DNA of 64,000 nucleotides. Origin: Ciona intestinalis. Taxonomy: Eukaryota; Chordata; Ascidiacea; Phlebobranchia; Cionidae. A program made the translations under genes and the position numbers. This document shows, piece by piece, positions 22,201 through 31,668 of the stretch (positions within the stretch are counted from its first letter, which is position 1; each line of letters begins with the position of its first letter). Location: NCBI RefSeq assembly GCF_000224145.3, contig NC_020179.2, forward strand, positions 4,373,417 to 4,437,416, written 5' to 3'. Under the pieces are notes generated by a model. The model saw nothing but the letters and a program-made list of their open reading frames with translations, ran no database searches and was not told where the DNA came from.

Positions 22201-25200
22201 ATGGAGGCGATTAAGAAAAAAATGACCATGCTTAAGCTGGACAAGGAGAATGCGATCGACAGAGCCGAGCAAGCGGAAACCGACAAGAAATCTGCCGAAG
22301 ACAAAGCTACTGGGGTAAGTAATGTTTTGTATTGTGTCATTGGGGTAATTAGACTCTGGCATAAATCTCTGGGTGTTGGGGTAATGGGAAAATTTGCCCT
22401 AAATTATAGGTTGGGGTATTGAGCACTAGTATATAATATTAACGTATGTTCCAGTAGGAAGAATTTTTCCATAGTTTGTTTATAAACTTGGGGCGTTTAT
22501 ATAATATTTCCAAAGTTTAACTTCATGGTAATCAATAAGCAAAGTGTATGAAACAGAACACCCGTGTTATAACGACTGTCGTTGCCCCGCCAAGTGAGGA
22601 TAAATAAGTTACATACGTGGTAACTTGTAAGCAGGCACGAGGTGTATGAAACAGAACACTAGTGTTATAACGACTGTCGATGCTCCATTATAACGCGAGG
22701 ATAAACAACTTACAATTATTCATTAATTCAAACCCCCAACACGCTGTATATAATTTCTTAACAACCCTATTAGCACCTAAGTCGCAAGATGTTAAACAAG
22801 TTACATTGGTGCAATTTTCATAACCAAATTAACATAGTTACAACCCACTTAACCCCACAGTTGGAGGAAGAGCTCCAAGGTCTGCAGAAACGACTCAAAG
22901 CAACCGAGGACGAGTTGGATACGTCACAGGAGAAACTTCGAACCGCTATCGAGAATTTGGAAAACGCGGAGAAGAAAGCTGCTGACGTAAGTGCCTATTG
23001 TTTTGCTTGTATGATGTCACAAACGTTGTATATCGTCACAACGTTGTATGACGCCAGTAGCGTATATGACGTAACGAACCTTATCCACGGTGGTTTCGAG
23101 ATTACAACCAAATTTGGTTCGTCTGTGACGTCATACACGACGTGAAGCGATTTTCGAAAGCAGCTGTTAGACAATTAAGAGTCTATACGAAGTATATATA
23201 TATTGTGTGGGGTAAAATGGTTACCGTTAGCTTGTAAAATTCCACCCTTTCTAATCGTACTTTTAACAATTAACAACGCTGGTTTAGAGACGTGAAAACA
23301 CGGGTGAATAATTCTGTGAATTTTCTTCGTGTAATATCAAATAAGTCGATAAAAGAGAACGAAAACATGAACCATCTTACCCCAACACATAAACCATTTT
23401 ACCCCAACCTACAGTATATATATTGTAACGCAGGCAGAACAAGAGGTCGCGTCATTGAACCGCCGCATCACCTTAGTTGAAGAGGAATTGGACAGAGCAC
23501 AAGAGAGACTTACCATTTCACTTTCTAAGCTTGAAGAGGCGGAAAAGGCTGCAGATGAAAGCGAACGGTGAGAATATGATTAAATGGAACATGTTTATCC
23601 TCGCATGGTGGGGCAACAGCGGTCATTATATTATAACGCTGGCGTTCTGTTTTATACACAGTGTGCGCGCTTATAGTTACTATAGAGTACTGTGGGGGAA
23701 TACGGGACACCTTTGGCACTTAATATTCATTTTCTTAATCGTGTTTTAAACAATTGACAACGGTCTATTGAAGTCGTGAGGATACGGTTTTATAATTCTT
23801 TGATTTTTTTGTTTACTATAAATTGGGCGAGAAAATAGAATAAAAAGGTGTCCCATCCTCCCCCACCCTATTATATATGTAACTTTGTAAGTGAGTGTTT
23901 TCTGTATGGCGGACAATTTGTACAACTTATTAATGACCACCCAGTTGTATCTGTTTAGTTATCGCATTAGTATCTTATGGTTAAAAACTACTTACAGAAC
24001 AGTATATAAAAACGGGACGACTAAACCCGCAATGCAATAAATCGCTGACAGCACGTCATACCCGTCACGCGAGAATAAATGAGATAAATAAATAAATTAT
24101 ACTTTGTTGTTCACAGTGGCCGCAAAGTTATCGAGAACCGATCGTTGAAGGACGAAGAAAGATTGGAAGTTCAAGAAATTCAACTTACCGAAGCGAAGAA
24201 CATCGCTGAGGACGCCGACCGTAAATACGTGGAGGTCGCTCGCAAGCTTGTTATGGTGGAAGCTGAACTTGAGCGGGGAGAGGAGAGAGCTGAACTTGCT
24301 GAAAGGTTAGACCTCATGCTCAATGTTGAGTTATAACATGGGTGTCTTCTTACACACCAGACACACATGGTGTATCCATACACCTCATGCTCACTGTTGA
24401 GTTATAACATGGATGTCTTCTTATACACCAGACACGCATGGTGTATTCATACACCTCATGCTCACTGTCGAGTTATAACATGGGTGTCTTCCTATACACC
24501 AGACACACATGGTGTATTCATACACCTCATGCTCACTGTCGAGTTATAACATGGGTGTCTCCCTATACACCAGACACACATGGTGTATTCATACACCTCA
24601 TGCTCACTGTCGAGTTATAACATGGGTGTCTTCTTATACACCAGACACACATGGTGTATTCATACACCTCATATAACTCGATTCAAACACCTCATGCTTA
24701 ATATAACACCACCCAACCATTCCACAGCAAAGCAACGGAGCTCGAAGAGGAATTGAAGATTGTGGCGAACAACCTGAAGTCACTTGAAGCATCTGCTGAG
24801 AAGGCAAGTTTAACATTCAACTCGTTTAATATTCAAGACTATTCTACTTTAAAAATGAGATGTGTGTTATATATAATAGCTGCTTGTGGAAATGGGATTG
24901 GGTCGAATAATTCTATTTATATGGGTAAGNNNNNNNNNNNNNNNNNNNNNNNNNNNNNNNNNNNNNNNNNNNNNNNNNNACACCAGACACATATGGTGTA
25001 TTCATACACCTCATGCTCACTGTCGAGTTATAACATGGGTGTCATCTTACACACCAGAAACACATGGTGTATTCATACACCTCATGCTCACTGTTGAGTT
25101 ATAACATGGGTGTCTTCTTATACACCAGACACACATGGTGTATTCATACACCTCATGCTCACTGTTGAGTTATAACATGGGTGTCTTCTTATACACCAGA

Positions 25201-27386
25201 CACACATGGTGTATTCATACACCTCATGCTCACTGTCGAGTTATAACATGGGTGTCTTCTTATACACCTGACACACATGGTGTATTCATACACCTCATGC
25301 TCACTGTTGAGTTATAACATGGGTGTCTTCTTATACACCAGACACACATGGTGTATTCATACACCTCATGCTCACTGTCGAGTTATAACATGGGTGTCTT
25401 CTTATACACCAGACACACATGGTGTATTCATACACCTCATAACTCGATTCAAACACCTCATGCTTAATATAACACCACCCAACCATTCCACAGCAAAGCA
25501 ACGGAACTCGAAGAGGAATTGAAGATTGTGGCGAACAACCTGAAGTCACTTGAAGCATCTGCTGAGAAGGCAAGTTCAACATTCAACTCGTTTAATATTC
25601 AGGACTTTCTACTTTAAAAATGAGATGTGTGTTATATATAATAGCTGCCTGTGGTAACTGGGATTGGGTTGAATAATTTTAATTTATATGGGTAAGATCC
25701 CACACCATAATATAGGGGCTTGTGACAAAGGTCAAAGTTGGCGAATTTCCCAAACATCTAGTCTTGTGTGCACTGTAACCGAATAGGTGAGATCCTACAG
25801 TGAGACATGCTACAGTCCTATAGTATAGGGCATGGGACATAGGCAAAAGTTGGCCCATTATTAAACCCCTATGGTGTAACAACCCATTAGTGACCACTAG
25901 GTTGGAGAAATATCTATAAAGTGTCTTGCATAAGGACACATACACCCACAATGGTGGCAGTATCGAGCACTGAACCTGGTATCGTTCGGTTACAATTCAA
26001 GCACCTAAGCATTGAGCCAATACGTTATATTCATTTTATTTTATGTCAGTACTTACTCCCCTACATTGCAGTATGCAGCAAAGGAAGGAATCTTTGAAGA
26101 AGAAATCAAGACTTTGTCCGACAAACTGAAAGATGTAAGAGTGAATTATTTTATTATGTTTCAATGATTTTATTTACCATGGAATATATAAGAGGCAATT
26201 ACATACATTGGACCACAGCTTTAAATCTAAACCAGATTTTACCCTGCTGTTAGGTGTCTATACAAACAAGCAGAGCCAAAGTATATTGCATTCACCACAT
26301 TAATCAATGAGGTTCCCTATGTTTGACAACTATGAGTGTAACTGTATTTTAACAATGTCACCCCACAGTTTACCCTGCTGTTAGGTGTCTATACAAACAA
26401 GCAGAGCCAAAGTATATTGCATTCACCACATTAATCAATGAGGTTTCCTATGTTTAACAACTATGAGTGTAACTGTACTTTAGCAACATCACCCCAGATT
26501 TAAGTTCTGTGACTCCCTCTCCAATATTGTATAAACATTTTATTCAATAGTGCCATCTCATTTTCTATCTTGTTGTTGCTGTGTTTATGTTGTAATTATA
26601 ATATTTCTATTATTCAGTCGGAGACAAGAGCTGAGTTCGCTGAAAAGTCGGTGGTTAAGTTGGAGAAGAACATTGATGAATTGGAAGGTGGGTTGTGATG
26701 TCATAAATATTGGTGTGATGTCATACATAGTAGGTATAAGGGAAAGATGGGACACCTTTTCATTATATTTTCTTGTTCCATTTGGTAGTAAACAAGGAAC
26801 ATTTAAAGAATTATAAAACGGTATCCTCACAATTTCAATTGACCGCTGTTTATTGTTTAAAACACGATCAGGATGTTTGGATATTACATGCTAAAGGTGT
26901 CCCATCTTCCCCCACCATACTGTATATAGTTATGATGTCATAATGGGTTGTTCAAACTGTTCACCGTTTATAAAACAATCACCCACAAAGTAACATACAT
27001 GGTAACTTGTAAGCGGGCATGAGGTGTATGAAACAGAACATCCATGTTACAATGATGGTCATTACCCCACCATGTGAGGATAAGTAATTTACGTTCCTTT
27101 ATTCATACAGTGTTTTGCTTTTAATATAAGCTATAGCCCATTGATACGTTTTATTAAACAATGTGTTTATATTCTATATGGGTGAGGTCCTACAGCATGT
27201 CACATTATGCAAAAACTTTTATTCCCCATCTTCACATTTAGTTTTACCCCAAGCTAATATAGTGTTACAAATGCTTCCAATATATCTTATCTACTCACCT
27301 TAGACTCTCTGTATGCTGAGAAATGCAAGATCAAGGCGATATCTGAGGATATGGATGTAACTCTGCAAGGAATTGGTGATCTGTAA
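22201..27386 (+). CDS. tropomyosin, 284 aa
   Basis: Exons are 22201-22314, 22861-22986, 23434-23567, 24117-24305, one 76-nt exon 6 (24728-24803 or its twin 25494-25569), 26072-26134, 26618-26687 and 27304-27386. Counting exon 6 once gives 855 nt, exactly 284 aa, the classical tropomyosin length of seven actin-binding periods. It starts [20 protein letters not shown] and keeps [19 protein letters not shown] and the heptad pattern throughout, an unbroken coiled coil that runs along actin filaments. It ends [12 protein letters not shown]...GIGDL. Exon sizes of 134, 76, 63, 70 and 83 nt match vertebrate TPM genes as I recall them. Vertebrate exons 4 and 5 are fused into one 189-nt exon here. Poly(A) signal AATAAA at 27459-27464. 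The muscle or cytoskeletal isoform class is not decided by sequence alone. Confidence 0.97.
22540..22715 (+). mobile_element. two SINE tails in tropomyosin intron 1
   Basis: TGTATGAAACAGAACACCCG, GTTATAACGACTGTCGTTGC, GTGAGGATAAATAAGTTACA, then a second GGCACGAGGTGTATGAAACA unit. Confidence 0.7.
23205..23425 (+). mobile_element. diverged MITE relative in tropomyosin intron 2
   Basis: GTGTGGGGTAAAATGGTTAC, TCCACCCTTTCTAATCGTAC, GTTTAGAGACGTGAAAACAC and ACCATCTTACCCCAACACAT follow the family layout. It ends just before the exon 3 acceptor at 23433. Confidence 0.5.
23585..23670 (-). mobile_element. composite SINE tail fragment
   Basis: TTTATCCTCGCATGGTGGGG, GCGTTCTGTTTTATACACAG and GTGCGCGCTTATAGTTAC, minus orientation, directly after tropomyosin exon 3. 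Confidence 0.55.
23688..23873 (+). mobile_element. MITE copy in tropomyosin intron 3
   Basis: GTGGGGGAATACGGGACACC opens it, AATCGTGTTTTAAACAATTG is inside, and TCCTCCCCCACCCTATTATA closes it. Confidence 0.75.
24306..24690 (+). repeat. 71-bp minisatellite, array A (tropomyosin intron 4)
   Basis: About five units of 71 bp, each holding GAGTTATAACATGGGTGTCT, ACACCAGACACACATGGTGT and ATTCATACACCTCATGCTCA. The array starts within a few bases of the exon 4 donor (GTTAGACCTCATGCTC) and ends about 40 bases before exon 6 copy 1. Open frames of 60 codons through it are repeat artefacts. Confidence 0.95.
24728..24803 (+). CDS. tropomyosin exon 6, copy 1, with GC donor
   Basis: The 76-nt exon encodes [20 protein letters not shown] plus EASAEK, with its first Ser split over the junction. 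The acceptor is TTCCACAG and the donor reads AAG|GCAAGTTT, a GC-AG class intron. It sits between minisatellite array A and an assembly gap. See the twin copy at 25494. Confidence 0.9.
24930..24979. other. assembly gap (50 N) between duplicated exons
   Basis: Undetermined bases between the intron after exon 6 copy 1 and minisatellite array B. Confidence 1.
24980..25450 (+). repeat. 71-bp minisatellite, array B
   Basis: Six to seven units with the same 71-bp period and sequence as array A, with occasional variants (CACCTGACACACATGG). The left edge is truncated by the gap. It ends about 45 bases before exon 6 copy 2 with the same closing sequence (AACTCGATTCAAACACCTCA) as array A. Confidence 0.95.
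25494..25569 (+). CDS. tropomyosin exon 6, copy 2, with GC donor
   Basis: This 76-nt exon differs from copy 1 at one synonymous base near its start (GAACTC against GAGCTC) and encodes the same peptide. The acceptor CATTCCACAG and donor AAG|GCAAGTTC match copy 1, so the GC donor is kept in both. Including both copies would add 152 nt and break the frame, so only one can be used per transcript. Confidence 0.9.
25870..26035 (-). mobile_element. SINE head and core, minus orientation
   Basis: ACAACCCATTAGTGACCACT, AAGTGTCTTGCATAAGGACA, GGCAGTATCGAGCACTGAAC and GCACCTAAGCATTGAGCCAA run in the order of the SINE core and tRNA-like head read backwards. It ends about 40 bases before tropomyosin exon 7. 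Confidence 0.65.
26222..26500 (+). repeat. ~130-bp ACCCTGCTGTTAGGTGTC repeat, two tandem units
   Basis: Two near-identical units begin TTTACCCTGCTGTTAGGTGT, then CTATACAAACAAGCAGAGCC and GCATTCACCACATTAATCAA, and end near CACCCCA. The family also occurs at 33.8, 43.0-43.4 and 55.7 kb, there in the opposite orientation. Confidence 0.85.
26728..26928 (-). mobile_element. MITE copy in tropomyosin intron 8
   Basis: GTAGGTATAAGGGAAAGATG opens it, CCATTTGGTAGTAAACAAGG and AAACACGATCAGGATGTTTG are inside, and CCATCTTCCCCCACCATACT closes it. Confidence 0.75.
26935..27120 (+). mobile_element. composite SINE body (no head)
   Basis: AATGGGTTGTTCAAACTGTT, AAAACAATCACCCACAAAGT, GTAAGCGGGCATGAGGTGTA, ACAGAACATCCATGTTACAA and GTGAGGATAAGTAATTTACG in order. 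Confidence 0.7.
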
Positions 27387-27458
27387 TCTGTAATATGTGT
27401 GTTGAGTGTTTATCAGTTAATTAGTTCAGCAAACCTTACCTGATTTAGAAGGTCATAC

Positions 27459-27464
27459 AATAAA
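27459..27464 (+). terminator. tropomyosin poly(A) signal
   Basis: AATAAA 73 bases after the TAA stop at 27384-27386, overlapping a second shifted TAAATAAAG. Confidence 0.6.
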
Positions 27465-27479
27465 TAAAGTGTACGTGGA

Positions 27480-27572
27480 GTTTGTTTTCTGAATCCATGG
27501 TTGCCGCTCCCATGCCCACAGTCGGGTTGCTGAAGCTATTGCAGTGTTTGGATAAGCAGACATGACTTTTGT
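27480..27572 (+). repeat. dispersed block, inverted copy at 49.06 kb
   Basis: GTTGCCGCTCCCATGCCCAC, AGTCGGGTTGCTGAAGCTAT and GGATAAGCAGACATGACTTT here correspond to the inverse complement of 49055-49130 with only scattered differences. Neither copy has splice sites or a long open frame in common. Confidence 0.7.
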
Positions 27573-28754
27573 TTGTTTGGTTAATTTAAATCCTGTTGGG
27601 TGAAAATTGGAGTTTTTTACCCATGGTTCCCACAGATAATACAGAATAATATTTATTATGACACACGAACCTACAACTTGTGACATCATAATGATAAATA
27701 TTACATCACAACAATAACAGCACAACAATGTGAAAAGCTTCAAAGTGAAAGTGGGAAAAATAATAACAATGTTGATTAGGGTAATTACAATTGTACGTTA
27801 TTGGTCAGTAGTAAGCCTTGAAGTAAATGAAAGCTAAAGCTGCCACAAATGTTTTCCAAAGTAACGAAACTAAGTGTTTATGTTGAAAAATATTTTTAAA
27901 TGTGTTTGAACTAAGAAATGCCTTATTCAGATCTCTTGTATTTCTGATTGAGCCGTTACAAACTATGGTTTGTGGAGAAACATCCATGGTTTTAAGGAAT
28001 ACTTATAACCAATAACGTACGATCTGATGATTTAATATTAAAATGGCACATAGAGATTACAATTGGAATAAACTTAAGATATATATGATACACTTTTAGA
28101 CCCTTTGATCTGTATTAGATTCGGTTTGGTCGCCTACTATAGTGGTTCACAAAGCCTTTTGGCGAGTATCGTGATAGTTAAATCACTTTGTTGTAGCGTA
28201 CAAACTTTGTGTAAAATGTAGTTTTGGAAATTGGGTCGACAAGGTTAAGTGCATCTATACAAACGTCTATTGCTTCATATTCAATAGTGGTAAACGTAAG
28301 ATAGATTAGTTTCCTAGCATACAAGCATAGTGTGTAAACTGAGGAAATATTAGCTTTGCACCGCATGGTAGTTTAAGATAAATGAAACATGTATTTAGCA
28401 ACATAGCAACAATAAAACATTAGCAACCTTCTGAATGCCGTTGAATTAAAAATTACAGTCATTAAAAAATCAGCAACAAATTAAAAGCGTTTTGGAATCA
28501 TTAAGTAAGTACCAACATTTTCGCAAGGGAAATATTACCAATAACAATAAGAATATATTGCAAACTAATATCCAATAGGCGCCAAACCTAGGGTGGTAGG
28601 GTATGCAGGCCTACCCCAGAATTTCTACACTGCATTAATCAGTAAACATTACAACCAATAGTTTAGATTTGTTTCATAGAATTGTGTGTCTAACTATCCC
28701 TGCCTCCCCTGTGTTTATAAAAGTTTGACGTCTATGTGATAACCAACAACACAA

Positions 28755-29782
28755 TCATTGGATTTCTAATACTGCGCCCCCAGCGTTTTGAATATGGGAT
28801 ATCATGGTTCGGCGCCGGGCTTGGTATTGTCTAAATGCCTGGAATGCGAGCCAACTGCTCACAATGAATAATATTGTTGTAAGAAAACCAAACACAGCAG
28901 CAGCTTGATACACAGGCAGGGGTGCATTTAATGCCATCACAAAACTGCTAATCAGGAACATAACTGAGTAAAATACACAGTTAATCAAGTCAGTAAGTGG
29001 CCAGTTTATGAATGATAACTTTTCCTGCAAACCAAACGCGAATACAACTAACAAGATGAGAGTAAACACAATACAAGATATAGAAACAAAGTTTAAGTAA
29101 TGGACGCCCCCGCAAGCTTCCAAACAATATGGAGCGCTCCCAACACATGAAGCCACCACGATGCTAAATATCAGCTGAACCACTTTTAATATTCCTGCAA
29201 TAAATTTAAATCAATCAACACGAGAATAAGAGGCTATCTTCAAATGGAGCCTGTCATCGTGTATGACACTTAACGGAGTTGCTCCAACCCGGTGGTTATC
29301 CAAATTGTTAGCCATATATTACCCACAAAAGTTACATCAGTGGTTACTTGTAGGCGGCGCTTAGTGTATGAAACAGAACACTTGTGTTATAACAACTGTC
29401 GATGCCCAACCATGTGCGACAATAATAAGGATAACAATTATTTGCCTATTTAAAAAATTAACTCACAATTAGTTGAGGAAATAAGAGGGAATGAAATCAA
29501 TAGTTCAACAACGGTCATAAAACATTTAAAACAAACCAAGAATAAAAAGTGGGGGAAAGAGCATCAGTTAAAAAGCGTGGCTCTTGTACCCACTATATAT
29601 TATCAACCATTCATACCTGTAATAGACTTTGCGTATTCCATGTGTAATATAAATCCACCGAACACCACCTTTCTATTCGATACAGGCTCAGTGGTTGGTT
29701 GGTAAGGACTTGTACTTGATATCATAGATGTATCAGCAGCGGTTAGGTCATCTTCATGCGAGTATTTCTCCGCTTCCATCAT
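28755..29782 (-). CDS. MARVEL-domain four-span membrane protein (MAL/CMTM-like), 201 aa
   Basis: Two exons, 29782-29617 and 29194-28755, join in frame: 606 nt with stop, 201 aa. The first exon encodes a polar cytosolic N-terminus (MMEAEKYSHEDDLTAADTSM) and the entry into the first helix (AKSITGILKVVQLIFSIVV across the junction). Four hydrophobic segments follow, near residues 56-72, 87-107, 121-138 and 146-167. A Cys-bearing loop (GSAPYCLEACGGVHYLN) lies between the first two. The layout and the TGILKVVQLI entry are typical of MARVEL proteins (MAL, plasmolipin, CMTM), which act in membrane apposition and vesicle traffic. The charged tail RQYQARRRTM follows the last span. Two adjacent Met codons open the frame. 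Which subfamily cannot be told by eye. Confidence 0.85.
29325..29450 (+). mobile_element. composite SINE tail in the MARVEL gene intron
   Basis: CCACAAAAGTTACATCAGTG, GTGTATGAAACAGAACACTT and TTATAACAACTGTCGATGCC in order. Confidence 0.65.
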
Positions 29783-29896
29783 GGTTAAGTTTTGGCTTAA
29801 ATACTTTGATGCAGGCTACTATATATTGGTGTGTACTGTATGTAACATAACAATACTATTATTTGTGACAGTAAAATTGTGACATAATCATAACAT

Positions 29897-30092
29897 ATAG
29901 TAGGGTTGGGGAGAAGATAGGGCACCTTTTCAGTCTCTTTTCTCATTCTATTTGGTAGTAAACAAAGAACATTCAAAGAATTACAAAACTGTATCTTCAC
30001 AACTTCCATAGACCGTTGTTAATTGTTTAAAACACATCAATCATTTGGACATTATGTGCCACAGGTGTCCCATCTTACCCCGCAGTACTATG
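29897..30092 (-). mobile_element. MITE copy near the MARVEL gene promoter
   Basis: GTAGGGTTGGGGAGAAGATA opens it, ATTTGGTAGTAAACAAAGAA is inside, and TCCCATCTTACCCCGCAGTA closes it. It begins about 115 bases upstream of the MARVEL start codon. Confidence 0.75.
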
Positions 30093-30289
30093 CATATTAT
30101 TTATGGTGAAGGATTCATAGCTCAAATAGGTTGATGTAGCCTACTATATTTTGGTATGTACTATATAGGCCATATTATATTAAAGTTATTATTTAGGTCT
30201 TTGAATGCAAAGACCATATTAATTAAACTATGAAAAGACGGGATTTGACAGCTAAACGTCAGTCAATTGCAACGTTATTATATATAAAA

Positions 30290-30410
30290 CGAGGCAATTC
30301 GTAAGCGGGTGCGAGGTGTATAAAACACTAAGAAACATAACACTCGTGTTATAACGATATACATAACGACTGTCGTTGCCCGCTACGTGAGATAAATATT
30401 TAACAGTTAT
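30290..30410 (+). mobile_element. composite SINE tail
   Basis: GTAAGCGGGTGCGAGGTGTA, ACTCGTGTTATAACGATATA, ACGACTGTCGTTGCCCGCTA and GAGATAAATATTTAAC. Confidence 0.6.
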
Positions 30411-30689
30411 TTATTTAGGAAGATAAAGATGGTATACAGATAACTTTAGGTTTAAACGCGTGGCTACTAAACCTAACACATATAGATACATTCATATTTT
30501 ATTCGCACGTAAACCTAAACTACCGTGTCCCAAAATGATAAATTCCAAAGCAAAGAATAACAAAACAACCTTCTTCTAACTTCTCTCCTATTACCACAGC
30601 GTTTTTCAAGCCTAATTCCGAGAGAGGCCTCCCGACTTTGGAATCAAATAGGCCGGTTGTCACGTGATAAGTGACGTCTTACAACCGTA

Positions 30690-30900
30690 AAAATATGCGT
30701 ATGTGTCCTTGGGCAAGTCGTTTACGGCAATGGCTCTAACCCCGTGGTCAGTAATGGGTCCAAGTTGTCAGCCAAACATAAAAACAATCACCCACAAAGT
30801 TGCGTATGGTGTCTTGCTCAAGGACAAATATACCCACAATGGTAGCGACACTAACAGAATCACTTACAAAGTTACATATGTACTAAGTAACATGTATGAA
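30690..30900 (+). mobile_element. composite SINE core, headless
   Basis: GTATGTGTCCTTGGGCAAGT, GGTCAGTAATGGGTCCAAGT and AAAACAATCACCCACAAAGT in order; a second GTCTTGCTCAAGGACAAATA piece follows. The CCTTGGGCAAG motif marks the SINE core. Confidence 0.6.
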
Positions 30901-31668
30901 GCATATGAAACACAATCAACAAAGGTTTGCAGCATTTTATTCGATTTAAATTTTATAAAAAAAGAAACTGGAACAGATTCGGCAAAGCGGTATCAGTGCG
31001 AACAGGGGTCGCAAAGATTCAAAAAACTTCCAATTTAAATCGACTTGCTCAACAAGAGGAACAAAATCATTTATAACGTAACAATTATTATGACATCATG
31101 TGATAGTGACATCATAAACGACATTGTAATAAATTGTGACGTAATAACTCAGGAATGAATGCACCCAACATTGCACTTTGCCCCTCGCTTAAAATGGCAA
31201 CAGATAAAAATAAAATTTCACTTCAATGTAAACAGCACCAACCTATCACCATGCATATGTCTGTATATCATGACCAGGGATAGATTTTTTTTAAAACTAG
31301 AAGCTGTTTAGTCAATTCAATTTAATGCAATCTGGGTTTAAGTTGTCACGCAACTAACGGAACACCGTTCCAGTAACTTAAATAGTTATTGAGCTTCTGG
31401 ATTGGCGTTCTGGTTGAAATCCAGCCCTGGCCATGACAGTTAATCCATCCCATAAAACCCACTATCTATTCAGGAACTTTCTGTGGGTTTGTAGAATTAT
31501 TGGGGGTTGTAACTTGTTCTACAAGCAATATTTGGTTTGACAAAAGTGGCTGCTTGTGTTTCAATCCCGAACTGGTCAGTTTGCTAATCCACTCCATGGT
31601 CTATTCCACCTCTCTTTGAAGGCCAGCACAACCATACGATACCAGGTTCAAACCCCACCTAAACCACT

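Larger units (their letters stand above)
27387..28754. other. convergent spacer between tropomyosin and MARVEL genes
   Basis: AT-rich. It holds the tropomyosin poly(A) signal (AATAAA, 27459-27464), a block at about 27480-27570 that recurs in inverted form at about 49055-49130, and otherwise nothing I can name. Its right part may be 3'UTR of the MARVEL gene. Confidence 0.5.
29783..31668. other. spacer between the MARVEL gene start and the GAB 3' end
   Basis: It holds a MITE (29897-30092), SINE pieces (30290-30410 and 30690-30900) and unassigned AT-rich sequence. The first few hundred bases should include the MARVEL promoter (minus strand) and the last few the GAB 3'UTR. An open frame at 30703-31038 (+) runs through the SINE core and is not counted as a gene. 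Confidence 0.5.

Noticed and set aside
24367-25522. Repeated 60-80 codon plus-strand frames (…YTSCSL.SYNMG…)
   Set aside because: They are translations of the 71-bp minisatellite; frame length is a product of the period and they overlap tropomyosin introns. The same applies to 53227-53818 (-) and 60006-60496 (+).
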